A DNA stretch of 64,000 nt from positions 1 through 64,000 of the forward strand of contig CAYMBP010000003.1 of the NCBI GenBank assembly GCA_964388745.1, in the 5' to 3' direction. Positions 1 through 10,177 of this stretch are shown here, piece by piece. Origin of the DNA: CAYMBP01 sp964388745 (lineage in GTDB: Bacteria > Babelota > Babeliae > Babelales > RVW-14). Both the position numbers and the translations under genes were made by a program. Position 1 is the stretch's first letter. Each line of letters begins with the position of its first letter. Below the pieces are notes generated by a model, which was not told where the DNA came from, did no database searches, and was given only the letters and a program-made list of their open reading frames with translations.

Positions 1-530
1 GTCACATACCGAGATGAAACAACTTGGTCACGAGGATCTTGAAGCTTATCAGTATCATCCTTACGCTCAAGCTCCACCTTGCGGAAAGGAACATTAAAAC
101 GAACACCAATGCGCCCCTTACCCCATGCTGACATTTCAAACTTACCACCGATGTTCATACCTTTTTCTTGGTGCTCAACACGAGGCTTGTAAGTAAGAAT
201 TTTGAAAAATGGGTTATAGTTTTCTGCATCATAATTCACGGTACCATTGTAAAACGCATCTTGGAATTGAAATTCAGACTTGTTGAAAATTAATGCGGTC
301 AATGGCTCTGTATTTGTTCCATGTTTTAAAAATGCTTTATGCGCTTCTTTGTAGTAGACCGAGCTCCACATATTGAACCACCATGAGCAGTCCTCTTCTT
401 TTGGGAGCTTGAAAAAATCATAACGAAGCGGCCCACGTTCAGAGAGGTACGGCGTACGATACTCAGACGCAAAGGCCGAGCCCGTAATCAGCACCCCTGC
501 AAGCGCGAGAGCTTTTACGTTGTTTTTCAT
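1..530 (-). CDS. exported protein, partial (C-terminus outside window)
   Basis: An open frame of 176 codons runs off the left edge. The start is the ATG at 528-530, six bases after a GAGGAG ribosome binding site; an in-frame ATG two codons upstream overlaps that site and is less likely. Residues 1-21 form a signal peptide ending in a GSAFA-type cleavage site. The mature part is rich in Trp, Tyr and Phe and contains alternating stretches (around residues 130-160, KFEMSAWGKGRIGVRFNV) that look like outer-membrane or surface beta strands. It follows the giant surface-protein gene on the same strand with about 90 bases between, so the two may be co-expressed. I do not recognise a family; an outer-membrane role is inference. 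Confidence 0.75.
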   Translation of the reverse strand, partial: MKNNVKALALAGVLITGSAFASEYRTPYLSERGPLRYDFFKLPKEEDCSWWFNMWSSVYYKEAHKAFLKHGTNTEPLTALIFNKSEFQFQDAFYNGTVNYDAENYNPFFKILTYKPRVEHQEKGMNIGGKFEMSAWGKGRIGVRFNVPFRKVELERKDDTDKLQDPRDQVVSSRYV

Positions 531-584
531 AGACATCTCCTCAATTCATTCAATTTTATACACTTTTGTGCACATTTTTATGTG

Positions 585-610
585 TGGAGAGAGGCGTTAA
601 CCTCTCTCCA
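585..610 (-). promoter_or_regulatory. perfect hairpin between two minus-strand genes
   Basis: TGGAGAGAGG and CCTCTCTCCA form perfect 10-base arms around a six-base loop, directly after the stop codon of the giant gene. Neither side has a run of T, so this is not a standard intrinsic terminator. It could be an RNA-processing or stability element, or a factor-dependent terminator separating the giant gene from the exported-protein gene downstream. Confidence 0.55.
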
Positions 611-621
611 ATCTAAGATGA

Positions 622-3600
622 CTATCGAGATATTACGAATCGTGTTGGGGTGCCAGTACCATACGCACCAAGTGAACCACTGTTACTTGCAGCTTCTACA
701 TTTCGTGAATCTGCTCCAATAATATTTGGATTTTCATCACGAACAATTTCTGCAGTACCAGAAGCTACACCAGCAGCAAGTATTGGTGCATATTTTGGTG
801 TAGATCCAGGATCTGAAGTTGTATAATCAAATACATGTTCATGATCATCAATTGCGAAGTTTACTTTCTTCTGGAAGGTTGTTCCTTGTTCGTTGAATGG
901 CTCAATGTTTAAGAGAGAGAAGAAACTTGGTCCATCAGCAACGGTAAATGCTCGACCAGCGCTATTTCCGAATACAACCGATGGAACATCTTCTTGACGG
1001 TGCTCAAGCAACTTACCTGAAGCAAGAATACCATACCGCTCATCAAGATCTGAAAGGCCACCAGCATAATCCCATACGTTCACGGTGTACACGGTGTTGT
1101 TTTCAGTAAACGGAACATGCATCAAGTTACCACCACCACGAACACTTACTTCACCTTGGCCGTTAAGCGCCCAGCGGTAGCTGTTTGCAGGACCAATTGC
1201 CATGAGTGAAGATTCATTGCTTGAACCATCAACCATGTTGTTGTGAATGAACATACCACGAGTTAATTCAACGTTAACATTGTTTACGTTGTAAAGCTGG
1301 CGAACCTGCCATGCACGTTCAATGTCTGGGTTGAATTGTGGATAACCATCTTCGTTTGGTATTGCAGCACCTGTTGCATCAAGCACTGGGTTTGGACCAA
1401 TGATCAAGCCACTTGGAGCAGTTGATGCAAGCTCTGTAGCGCGTCCGTTTGGATTACCAAACTTACGGATAACACCCGCACCAAATCCTAAGAAGCCTTC
1501 ACGAGCAATGGTTACATCTGCTAAGCGACCATTTGTCAAGATAGTAAAGTTAATTGAATGGTTACCTTGATTTTCTACTGATTCACCAAATGGATCTCCA
1601 ACAAGTGCGTTGCGATCATATGGGTTACCAATTTCAAGGGCACCACCACCAACTTGGCCGTTACCAATGTGGAGTGAGCCTTGACGCTGAATAGAAACAA
1701 CAAGGTTGGTTTCTGGTGAAAGGTCATCAGATTGTACACCAACAAGCGCACCATCATTGACTTCCATTGCTGCATTTCTGTTCAACCAGATTTGAGCCTT
1801 ACCAACTATCTTACTACGAACATCATCAATTGGAGCTGATGGTGTTTCGCTTGCAAGCGCTGCAGCTTCGTCATCGAACTGACGTCCAACAACAGGGTCT
1901 GGTCGGCCTTCAAAAATGAGTTTTGCATCATCGCTGAAGTAGAGTACTAAGCCATCATTGTCAGGAAGACGAAGTCGTGCACCTTCTTCAAAGATTAAGC
2001 AGACCTTACCTTCAAACGCAATCATGTGCTGCTTACCTGCTGGAAGATTTTGAGCAAATGAACGAAGATCAAGTTCACCGTATGCAGGAACACGAATTTC
2101 ACGATCTTTAGCTGAGTAGAATGTCAACTTGTGTGCACTCGCATCATCAGCAATATCACTGAAGCTGTCTGTTGCAACAATCGCAAGAGGATCAGAAACA
2201 ATTAAGTTGGAATTAACTTCAACTTTACCATTACCCATTGGATAGATGGAAACAAAGTCTTTACCAAGAATGTTCCATGCATTTACTGAGTGAGCATTCC
2301 AGTCACGATCACCAAGGCCAATGCATCCACCATATTCTAAGAATAGAGCAGCATGTGCACCTTCACCAACAAGTCTCTCTGTTGCAAGGTCTCGTGTTGT
2401 CTTCTCTGTTGCAAACTCTCGAACACGACCAATAATAGGAAGCGTTGTGTGTCCAGAAACGAGAAGATGGAATGGATCAGACATAGTAGCACCAGCAACA
2501 CGCATTTGCTGAATAGTATCGCCAGGACCAACATAAAGAAGGTCTGTTGGCGCAGTTACTGGCCCAGCAATGGTTTCTGTTGAACGAAGAGCTTTAAGCA
2601 ACTTGCTCTTTACAGGAAGTTCTGGAACACCACCAAGAGCTCCGTCTACATCACCACGGTATTCTCTATAGAACCAACCAACAAGCATTTCTTCAATACC
2701 TGTTCGATCAGCATATGGTTGACGCTCTCTTTGCCCACAACTTGAAGCCGCATTTGGCTCAGATAACTCATTGCGTGCAGGAAGACGTACAAATCCACGA
2801 CGAGCACCAGCACCATCAACGTTAGCTGCAAACATTTCTGCTGTAAAGCCATACGGTTGAACTGCATAATTTTCCCCAAAGACGGTTTGGTCATGAGGAA
2901 GATCTATAACACCTGAGTACTGCTGAGTACGTGTATTTGTTTGCTTGTCGTAATCACCCCAAATACGCTGTGCTATGATTGTATCAACACAAAGTTCTGA
3001 AGGTTTGATTTCTGGTCGACCAACACCTGAGCCATCAAAACGTGCGCCAGCAAGTGTTACATTTTTAGGTGTGACAGAAATCTTTCCACCGTGATCAATG
3101 TAGAATACACCATTATCATCACCACTTCCTGTTGCAGGTACGGCTGCACCAAAACCATCAAAGTCAAATGCACCAAGGCACATTACTTTGCCATCAATAG
3201 TTAAACATGCAGGACGAACGAGTAACGCATCAAGCTCAAAGAGGTCTGCGTCAGCAGGAGAGGTTAATTCATCTGGATATGGGAAGAAAATTGAATCACC
3301 CATAGCCCGAGGCCACCCAACGTGAACATTATTAATACCATTATCGGTTATACCAATAATGAAGAGGTGGTGACCACGTTGCAAGTGTTGTGAGCTTTCT
3401 GGAACACCAGGATGGAAATGACGCTGAAGTACAGGCTCACAAGTACCAAATGAAGTATCACCATTTTGTAATGACAAGTTAATCATTGGTTGATTACTGC
3501 AATCATAACCTTGATCTACAGGAACGCCACCAATTACTTGAGGTGAGTTGTGTCTGAACACATTACAATAAGCTGTTTCTAAACCAAAGTTTGATTGGTC

Positions 3601-6600
3601 AAGAATGTCTTCACAAACTTGGAAGTCAACATCATAAAGAATATTGGTCATATTAGCAAGCATGCTACCAAGAACAAGCACGCGACCATATCCTGTCAAG
3701 CCTGTATCAAGGCGATCACCATGATCATAAAACTTGAGTGATGAGTTATTGCTTCCACCTAATCCTGAATAACGTCCACCTGTTACTGTGTTCAAGCTAG
3801 GAACATCCATAACTACCATACGAACGCCAGTAGCACAGAGTGATTCTTGCATGTGAACATGTGAGTTAAACAAGCGAAGCTCTGGTGTTCTGTATCTGTC
3901 TGGATCAAGATCGATTGCAAATGAAAGACCGTTAGGATCAAGAAGCCATGCAATTTCTGAGTCTACTAACTCAGGAATTGTTGTGAATGAGAAATGATAT
4001 CGCTCACCACCAACAATTGCAGGATCTGATTGAGGTGTTGCATTTACTAACTTAGTTGCATCTGAATGTACAAAATGTGAATCAAAAAATGACATGAAGT
4101 TATTCATGAAAATACCTGGTGAATTGTACCGAGCGTACGTTGTGCCATCAGCAAGCAATGGACGTAAGAAACGTGATCCATCAGGCAAAATTTCTTGACC
4201 TGTATGATCCATCCAGACACTTACTGCTCGAACAACGCCTGATGATGACTTCACAGAGTCTTCATCATAATTACGCTGCACAGGATCTACCGCATATGGA
4301 TCTTCAACAGTTCCACAATAAGTATCAATCACATTTCCTGCAGCATCAAGCGAATCTATTGGTGTTTCAAGAACGTTTGGTCGAGAAATAATTCGGACTG
4401 GACCTTCAACGTCAAGAACGTGCTCACCTTCACCAATTTGAACCGTTTGAAAGCTTGGTAGCAATTGGAATCCATCATATGTCACTGCTTCAGGAACATC
4501 TGGGAACGAAGGATTTACACCAAAATCACCAACAGCAAGTGATGCTAAGTAATCAGCAAATGGATCGGTAAATGGCTCAAGAGCTGGAAGCAATGTAAGA
4601 GGATCAGCAGGATCATTATTAAGGTCAAAGTAATCACCCCAGTAGTTAAATGCATAACCATCTGTAGTTGAACCAGATGACCTCATGTACAATGCACCAT
4701 TTCCACGAAGCTGAATTTCAGCTTGGCGTACATCTTCTGGTGGACGAGTAAATGGATCGGCAACAACAAAGTCTGTTGATGCAAGCGTAAACGGATTACC
4801 CGTAAATGCTGGCGCTGCAGGATCTGGATATAATCGAGGATCAAGACCATCAATTATTAACGCTGATGGGTTACGTCGCTTGATGAAAATCTCATCAACA
4901 AAGAAATCAAACATTGCAGGAGCATCCATGTTATTTACAAATGCAGCAACGTGATCACAGTAAGTGTTGTGATAAATATCAAGCTTACCATTTACACCAA
5001 CAACAAATCCTTTTCTTGTTGGAATATTAAAGTTATCAGGATTTGAGGCTGCCCAGAAGTTTCCTTCTGTTTGGAAGGTAATTGCTCCAGCACCATCAAA
5101 TTCAACATTATATAAATCCCAATACGGATCAGACATCAACTTACCATGGTTTGCACAATCATTAAAAATGAGCAAGCCACGTCGGTCATCAAATGTTGGC
5201 GCATATGGAACACCCGGGTTTGATGCCATGTGTTGTGCGTATGCTGAATTATCGGTAATTGCCATGATAGCTTGTCGACCAGCAGGAGCTGAAAGATCAA
5301 CCGTTGTGCCAACAAGATCAGGGAAGAATTCACCTGCATCTGATTCTACAAAGTGTCCAGCAATAACAACTGAGCCATCATTGAATGGGAATTTTTCGGT
5401 CAATGCCAAATAATCATCAAGAGTATTATCGATACCGAAGAAATATGCACCACGAATCATCAAGATCATTCGACCTGAGCCGGTACCAGCATCACCATCT
5501 GGGTTAGATACATCAAATTCCATTGATCCAAATCCACCTGGAGCAAAATCACCAAGCGTATCTACTTCACCAGTAAAATTATCTGATAAGTAAGTAATCA
5601 ATGAGTTGTAACCAACATAGATCATATTGCGCAATGATGGGTCTGCTGGAAATGGAATATTTGGCACAGTTGTAGGATCTTGCTCTGCAACTGTCTTACG
5701 CTCAAACACTAGTTTGTTTTGACCTTTGGTTACTTGATCAAGTGTTTGGTCCATAGTGATATAGACACGTGTACCACCAGCACTATTAAAGAAGCCGGTA
5801 AATGCAGGTGTTCCATCAATAGGGAACTGTTCGCAACCATCAATTTGATCAATAAAGAGTGAAGACCCTGTGTCTAGGTCACCATCAAACAGAATTTGAG
5901 TACCATCAGCCATGCGGAAACATGTGCGTCCTGCACCATTGAAAGTTACAATCATGTCGGTAAAATCAGCAGCTGCTGGATCAACCGTACGACCAGTAAA
6001 CTCTACGTTCCAGTCAACATTGAAAGTAATCTTTCTTCCTGTTGGACAATTAAAGAAGATCTGAGAAAAACCAAGACCATAAACACCACCACCATCAGTC
6101 TGACCAACAAGTTGACCAGCATCCATAGTCGTACCATCTGCAATGCCTGGGTCAATTGGTGTTGTACCAAGACTGTTTTGGTATGGCTCAAGCACAACAT
6201 CACTTTTTAAATTGATGGTCAAGTCTTCTGACGCAGCATCAACAGTAACGTCACCGTCAACTTTTAAAGTAACGGGAATTGGAAATCCGCCACCATCAAG
6301 CACACGGTTAAGTGCTAAGAATCCAGGATTATCAAGAGGTAAACCATTATCAATCAATGGAACACCATAATCATCAAATCCATCTGGGGCTGCAGGATCA
6401 AGCAACTCACCAACAATATTTAATGTTGTATCTCCACCTGGGATCACTGATGCATCCCCTGAGAAGAAACTTGAGTTAAATACAGTTGGAGGAGCCCCCC
6501 CAGCAGTCAAACCCGGATAAGGATTAAAGTTTTGAGTAATCGCATCCCCGAAGAAATATGCACCACCCTCGGTAGCATACCCTTCCGCATCTACAACATC

Positions 6601-6696
6601 CCCAATCGGTGCCCAAGTAAATGGACGAACCGACATGAAGGAAGCGCCTAGAATCGAGAAGGCGAGGAGCATTTTTTGAAGCTTTTTCTTCACCAT
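622..6696 (-). CDS. giant secreted surface protein (2024 aa), probably beta-helical
   Basis: This is the largest gene in the window. Residues 1-30 hold a basic start and a hydrophobic stretch (MLLAFSILGASFM) typical of a signal peptide. A GGGAG ribosome binding site lies just upstream of the ATG. The rest is rich in Asp, Pro, Gly and Phe and poor in Lys. Many short glycine turns sit between hydrophobic strands (GGKISVTP, GNGKVEVNSNLIV, GKLDIYHN), a style seen in parallel beta-helix and autotransporter passenger proteins. I see no catalytic motif, no sortase signal and no clear C-terminal barrel. The C-terminus ends in FVISR. The likely location is the cell surface or outside the cell. The family is unknown to me; the beta-helix assignment is inference from sequence style. 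Confidence 0.85.
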   Translation of the reverse strand: MVKKKLQKMLLAFSILGASFMSVRPFTWAPIGDVVDAEGYATEGGAYFFGDAITQNFNPYPGLTAGGAPPTVFNSSFFSGDASVIPGGDTTLNIVGELLDPAAPDGFDDYGVPLIDNGLPLDNPGFLALNRVLDGGGFPIPVTLKVDGDVTVDAASEDLTINLKSDVVLEPYQNSLGTTPIDPGIADGTTMDAGQLVGQTDGGGVYGLGFSQIFFNCPTGRKITFNVDWNVEFTGRTVDPAAADFTDMIVTFNGAGRTCFRMADGTQILFDGDLDTGSSLFIDQIDGCEQFPIDGTPAFTGFFNSAGGTRVYITMDQTLDQVTKGQNKLVFERKTVAEQDPTTVPNIPFPADPSLRNMIYVGYNSLITYLSDNFTGEVDTLGDFAPGGFGSMEFDVSNPDGDAGTGSGRMILMIRGAYFFGIDNTLDDYLALTEKFPFNDGSVVIAGHFVESDAGEFFPDLVGTTVDLSAPAGRQAIMAITDNSAYAQHMASNPGVPYAPTFDDRRGLLIFNDCANHGKLMSDPYWDLYNVEFDGAGAITFQTEGNFWAASNPDNFNIPTRKGFVVGVNGKLDIYHNTYCDHVAAFVNNMDAPAMFDFFVDEIFIKRRNPSALIIDGLDPRLYPDPAAPAFTGNPFTLASTDFVVADPFTRPPEDVRQAEIQLRGNGALYMRSSGSTTDGYAFNYWGDYFDLNNDPADPLTLLPALEPFTDPFADYLASLAVGDFGVNPSFPDVPEAVTYDGFQLLPSFQTVQIGEGEHVLDVEGPVRIISRPNVLETPIDSLDAAGNVIDTYCGTVEDPYAVDPVQRNYDEDSVKSSSGVVRAVSVWMDHTGQEILPDGSRFLRPLLADGTTYARYNSPGIFMNNFMSFFDSHFVHSDATKLVNATPQSDPAIVGGERYHFSFTTIPELVDSEIAWLLDPNGLSFAIDLDPDRYRTPELRLFNSHVHMQESLCATGVRMVVMDVPSLNTVTGGRYSGLGGSNNSSLKFYDHGDRLDTGLTGYGRVLVLGSMLANMTNILYDVDFQVCEDILDQSNFGLETAYCNVFRHNSPQVIGGVPVDQGYDCSNQPMINLSLQNGDTSFGTCEPVLQRHFHPGVPESSQHLQRGHHLFIIGITDNGINNVHVGWPRAMGDSIFFPYPDELTSPADADLFELDALLVRPACLTIDGKVMCLGAFDFDGFGAAVPATGSGDDNGVFYIDHGGKISVTPKNVTLAGARFDGSGVGRPEIKPSELCVDTIIAQRIWGDYDKQTNTRTQQYSGVIDLPHDQTVFGENYAVQPYGFTAEMFAANVDGAGARRGFVRLPARNELSEPNAASSCGQRERQPYADRTGIEEMLVGWFYREYRGDVDGALGGVPELPVKSKLLKALRSTETIAGPVTAPTDLLYVGPGDTIQQMRVAGATMSDPFHLLVSGHTTLPIIGRVREFATEKTTRDLATERLVGEGAHAALFLEYGGCIGLGDRDWNAHSVNAWNILGKDFVSIYPMGNGKVEVNSNLIVSDPLAIVATDSFSDIADDASAHKLTFYSAKDREIRVPAYGELDLRSFAQNLPAGKQHMIAFEGKVCLIFEEGARLRLPDNDGLVLYFSDDAKLIFEGRPDPVVGRQFDDEAAALASETPSAPIDDVRSKIVGKAQIWLNRNAAMEVNDGALVGVQSDDLSPETNLVVSIQRQGSLHIGNGQVGGGALEIGNPYDRNALVGDPFGESVENQGNHSINFTILTNGRLADVTIAREGFLGFGAGVIRKFGNPNGRATELASTAPSGLIIGPNPVLDATGAAIPNEDGYPQFNPDIERAWQVRQLYNVNNVNVELTRGMFIHNNMVDGSSNESSLMAIGPANSYRWALNGQGEVSVRGGGNLMHVPFTENNTVYTVNVWDYAGGLSDLDERYGILASGKLLEHRQEDVPSVVFGNSAGRAFTVADGPSFFSLLNIEPFNEQGTTFQKKVNFAIDDHEHVFDYTTSDPGSTPKYAPILAAGVASGTAEIVRDENPNIIGADSRNVEAASNSGSLGAYGTGTPTRFVISR

Positions 6697-7282
6697 AGCT
6701 TCTCCCTTTTTAGGACAAACTTCAACAACTACACACTTTTCTTTATAAACCTTTAGTAACCCCTACGTGCTCGACCTCCTTTCTCGTTTTGTATGGTAAA
6801 GCTTGCAAAGCTTACTGTTCCTAAACTAAAGCCAATAACATACCAACATTCATTAAACTACTAACATTAATCTTAGATAATAGGCACCAAGCAGATAGAG
6901 TAAGGATCGAATAGAAAAAAGATACGCCGTGCGCAATGCATGAAGAATGATATGAACAACCACTCTCTACTCCCTTACTTCCTTTTTTTTACACTTGTTA
7001 CAGCGTCATGTTTTACCATATCTCCTGTACCTTAAATGTCAAGACATTTTATTTTGTTGAACAGCTCTGTCGGCAATGCGCTCTTCTACCATCTGGTGCC
7101 TCCTTATTAAAATAAGATAATACAAACAAACAACTCTTTAACGTGTAACGTTGCACCCTCTTGAATGATTGTACCCAGTCTTTTATACTGAGCAAGTTCC
7201 CTTCTGAAAAATTGCGTACTAGTTTAAACGTTTTTGAATATAAAAAGTAAAGACTTTTGTCAAAAAAAAATTGGAGAATCCC
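6697..7282. other. divergent intergenic region
   Basis: This 586-base stretch separates the minus-strand giant gene from the plus-strand aminotransferase operon. It holds a candidate minus-strand promoter at 7015-7042 and an orphan, near-perfect Shine-Dalgarno sequence on the minus strand (AAAGGAGGT, around 6775-6785) with no usable start codon at the right distance. The region near 7238 contains TATAAA on the plus strand but no convincing -35 box. I see no conserved RNA or small gene. Confidence 0.5.
7015..7049 (-). promoter_or_regulatory. candidate promoter with overlapping palindrome
   Basis: On the minus strand TTGACA (7037-7042) is followed after 16 bases by TATGGT (7015-7020), a reasonable sigma-70 promoter reading toward the giant surface-protein gene. 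The -35 box lies within a palindrome, AAATGTC-AA-GACATTT at 7034-7049, which could be an operator. The leader would be about 310 bases, which is long. Confidence 0.4.
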
Positions 7283-8536
7283 ATGAATTCCCATCAGGTG
7301 CCGTTTTTCTCACTTCATAATCAAACCCACCGACTAAGCGAAGAGCTCGCTCACGCCATACAATCAGTCATCAACAAACAGCAATTTGTTGGAGGTCCTC
7401 ATGTTGAGCTTTTTGAAGAACGTCTTGCAAAAAAAGTTGGAATCAACCACGCCATTGGCGTCAACTCAGGAACAGACGCACTCTGGCTCTCGCTTAAAGC
7501 TCTTGACATTCAACCCAACGATATTGTCTTGACCACACCATTCTCCTTCATTGCATCAAGCAGTGAAATTGCAGCACACAAAGCCCACCCTGTCTTTATT
7601 GATATTGACTCTGAAAGCTATAACATCAACGCTATGCTTATTGCTCAGTGGCTAGAACAACATGCAGAAATAAAAAATGGCATGTCATTTCATAAAGAGA
7701 CTGGTCAAAAAATTTCTGGAATAATTACCGTTGATATTTTTGGCCAACTTGCTGCATACGAACAGATTAAAAAAATTGCTCGCACATGGAATCTCTGGAT
7801 TATTGAAGACAGCTGCCAAGCAATTAACGCCTATGCAACAGTGCAAACTGATTCTGAAAAACAAGAAAAAAAATACTGCGGCAGCTTTGGAGACATTGGC
7901 ACATTTTCATTTTACCCAACTAAAAATCTTGGGGCATTTGGAGATGCCGGCGCCTGCGTTACAGATAACCCTCAACTTGCAAGCCGCCTTAAGCGATTAC
8001 GCAACCACGGGCGAGCTTCTCATTACCACTATGAAGAACTTGGCATAAACAGTAGAATCGATGGTCTGCAAGCCGCAATCCTTACAGTTAAACTCAGCCA
8101 CCTTGACAGCTGGACACAAAGACGCCAAGAGATTGCTCATTATTACAATGAGCAATTTAAAGAAATTACAGCTCTTACCACTCCTGTTACGTTGTATGGA
8201 GAACATGTCTATCATCAATACAGCTTACAAGTTGCAAAAAATTCAAATCAAGATAAATCATTACGAGATGAGTTAATTGCATACTTGCATGAAAATGGAG
8301 TCGGATCTCGCATTTTTTACCCTGAAACCCTAGCCTCTATTCCATTTTTGTGTACAGATAAACGACTTGTTACTACAATAGAAAAGGCAGAACAAGCAAC
8401 ACAAACAATTCTTTCACTACCAATTTGGCCAGAACTTACAGATGTTCAAGTTGAGTACGTTGCAGAAATAATACGTAGCGCGCCAATGCTACAACAAGTT
8501 CCACCTCATAACTTTTATCAATCGAAAGCAGCATGA
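7283..8536 (+). CDS. DegT/DnrJ/EryC1/StrS-family sugar aminotransferase
   Basis: This is a PLP-dependent aminotransferase of the family that makes amino sugars from nucleotide-linked ketosugars, usually for surface polysaccharides. The ATG at 7283 is chosen because GGAG at 7273-7276 lies six bases upstream; an in-frame TTG at 7271 overlaps that site. The 417-residue protein has the expected length. Family signatures are present: NSGTDAL near residue 61, EDSCQA with the PLP-ring Asp near residue 176, and SFYPTKNLG with the Schiff-base Lys near residue 214, followed by the GINSRIDGLQAAIL segment. The stop overlaps the tmk start (ATGA), so it leads an operon with tmk, holB and the ComEC C-half. 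The exact sugar substrate cannot be told. Confidence 0.93.
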   Translation: MNSHQVPFFSLHNQTHRLSEELAHAIQSVINKQQFVGGPHVELFEERLAKKVGINHAIGVNSGTDALWLSLKALDIQPNDIVLTTPFSFIASSSEIAAHKAHPVFIDIDSESYNINAMLIAQWLEQHAEIKNGMSFHKETGQKISGIITVDIFGQLAAYEQIKKIARTWNLWIIEDSCQAINAYATVQTDSEKQEKKYCGSFGDIGTFSFYPTKNLGAFGDAGACVTDNPQLASRLKRLRNHGRASHYHYEELGINSRIDGLQAAILTVKLSHLDSWTQRRQEIAHYYNEQFKEITALTTPVTLYGEHVYHQYSLQVAKNSNQDKSLRDELIAYLHENGVGSRIFYPETLASIPFLCTDKRLVTTIEKAEQATQTILSLPIWPELTDVQVEYVAEIIRSAPMLQQVPPHNFYQSKAA

Positions 8537-9171
8537 TCACTACAGGAAAACTTATTACCATTGAAGGCATTGATGGCTCAGGGAAAAGCACTCTTTGCAA
8601 AGCTATTTTTACAAAACTAGAAAAAAAAAAATACAGCTGCCGGCTCACTAAAGAGCCTGGCGGCTCTGAGCTAGGTAAACACTTACGCACCATTCTCCAT
8701 GAGCGAACAAACCCTCTTAGCGATAAAGCAGAATACCTTCTTTTTGCTGCTGATCGGGCACAGCACTTTGACAGAGTTATTCAACCCTCACTTAAAGAAG
8801 GAAAAATAATCATCTCTGATCGAATGGCGGACTCTTCTCTTGCTTATCAAGGATATGGGCGAAGTCTTGACTGCTCTATGATTGAAGCAGTGAATCACTG
8901 GGCTATGAATGCCATCAAACCAGATGTAACTATTTATTTAAAAATTGATATTAATACAGCACTCAACCGGATTAAACAATCTCGGGATTCGCTAACAGCA
9001 TTTGAACAAGAAAAATATCTTTTTTGGCAGCGAGTAACCGCAGGCTTTGAAGAAATTTTCAGCAAGCGCAGTAATGTTCTCACACTTGATGCTAGACAAT
9101 CTACTGAAGAATTAGCTACTCATGCCATTGATTATTTAGAGAAAAATTATCTGAAAAAACATGGACCTTAA
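8533..9171 (+). CDS. tmk: thymidylate kinase
   Basis: Phosphorylates dTMP to dTDP with ATP in the cytoplasm, an essential step in dTTP supply. The P-loop GIDGSGKST sits at residues 12-20. SDRMADSSLAYQGYGR follows around residues 95-110 and corresponds to the conserved DR(Y/H) substrate motif, here with Met in place of the usual aromatic residue. The length of 212 residues is typical. The start overlaps the aminotransferase stop by four bases. The link to holB downstream is a common bacterial pairing of tmk with the DNA polymerase III delta-prime gene. Confidence 0.96.
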   Translation: MITTGKLITIEGIDGSGKSTLCKAIFTKLEKKKYSCRLTKEPGGSELGKHLRTILHERTNPLSDKAEYLLFAADRAQHFDRVIQPSLKEGKIIISDRMADSSLAYQGYGRSLDCSMIEAVNHWAMNAIKPDVTIYLKIDINTALNRIKQSRDSLTAFEQEKYLFWQRVTAGFEEIFSKRSNVLTLDARQSTEELATHAIDYLEKNYLKKHGP

Positions 9172-9174
9172 TTA

Positions 9175-9429
9175 ATGAGCAAGCCTATGAACAAAAATTC
9201 TAATCATCAATCAGAATCATTGCATATGGCGAGGGATCCTGAAAATTTTTTCTGTTCACTTCCTGAATCGCACACTCACAAATCCTCTTTGAATAACAAT
9301 CACGATAGAATAATGTATTCATATAACACTCTCGACAAGAAGTCCTTGGCAAGATTGTATAACAATCAACCCTGGCTGTTTTCGCTCAAAATATATTCTA
9401 CACAGCCTATTCGAAAGTCCTATGAATAA
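9175..9429 (+). CDS. small hypothetical protein between tmk and holB (84 aa)
   Basis: This frame starts four bases after the tmk stop and overlaps the holB start by eight bases, so it fills the 250-base space almost exactly. The product is polar, rich in Ser, Asn, His and Tyr, with no signal peptide, membrane segment or known motif. No clear ribosome binding site precedes the ATG at 9175 or the one at 9187. The tight fit into the operon favours a real gene, but weak initiation signals leave open a non-coding spacer. Confidence 0.45.
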   Translation: MSKPMNKNSNHQSESLHMARDPENFFCSLPESHTHKSSLNNNHDRIMYSYNTLDKKSLARLYNNQPWLFSLKIYSTQPIRKSYE

Positions 9430-10177
9430 TTATCATCTTCCAACACAAACAACTCTTCTTCTTGGATCACATGATCAAACCGCTCACTACTCTCAACGTA
9501 TTCTACAAGAAAGGCTTTGCTCTCAAAAAAATAAAACAGAAGAAGAGGCCTCTGAGTGTTTCTGCAGACCATGTCGTCAAATAAAAAATCAGCAACACCA
9601 TGATATCATTTTTGTTTCACCAGAAGACAACTACACACTTGACGATATTTCAATTATTTTTGACCGCACACGATTCGCTACGCAAGAACCACAGTATTAT
9701 CTTCTTTTTAACATACAACGCCTCACACAAGCAACTGCAAACAAACTCCTCAAGCTTCTTGAAGAGCCCCCTGCTCATCATTACTTTATTCTTCACGCAG
9801 ACAATGAACAGATAATTCTGCCAACGATTAAGTCTCGATGCGCAATTATAAAGATGCACGGCTATGAAGATGACTGCTCCATCAAAAATCACCCTCTACT
9901 TAAATACTTTTTAGACAATAATTACAATCCATTCAATTTTGAACAGACCCTCAAAGAACTTCACCCATCAGATAAAGAGAGCATTGATCTTGGATATGAA
10001 CTTCTTAGCCATATGAAAAAAGAGCTTGTTATAGCCCTTCAAAAAAAAGAAAAAAGGCAAGCCGCTCTTATAAATACAATTCATTTTCTTATTGATCAGT
10101 TAAAGCAACCGCCCCAACCAGGAAGCTCAGAACTTTTTTGGAAAAATATGTATCTTTCATTTCCGAGAAAACAATGA
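9422..10177 (+). CDS. holB: DNA polymerase III delta-prime subunit-like protein
   Basis: This is an AAA+ clamp-loader subunit. It lacks a good P-loop (LLLGSHDQTAHYSQ in its place), as expected for the non-hydrolysing delta-prime subunit. A zinc-type cysteine cluster (CFCRPCRQI) is preceded by another Cys (around residues 32-55). The hallmark sensor and helix region follows: ATANKLLKLLEEPPAH and LPTIKSRC near residues 105-140. At 251 residues it is shorter than the roughly 330 of E. coli HolB. It overlaps the upstream small orf by eight bases and the ComEC C-half start by four (ATGA). Confidence 0.88.
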   Translation: MNNYHLPTQTTLLLGSHDQTAHYSQRILQERLCSQKNKTEEEASECFCRPCRQIKNQQHHDIIFVSPEDNYTLDDISIIFDRTRFATQEPQYYLLFNIQRLTQATANKLLKLLEEPPAHHYFILHADNEQIILPTIKSRCAIIKMHGYEDDCSIKNHPLLKYFLDNNYNPFNFEQTLKELHPSDKESIDLGYELLSHMKKELVIALQKKEKRQAALINTIHFLIDQLKQPPQPGSSELFWKNMYLSFPRKQ

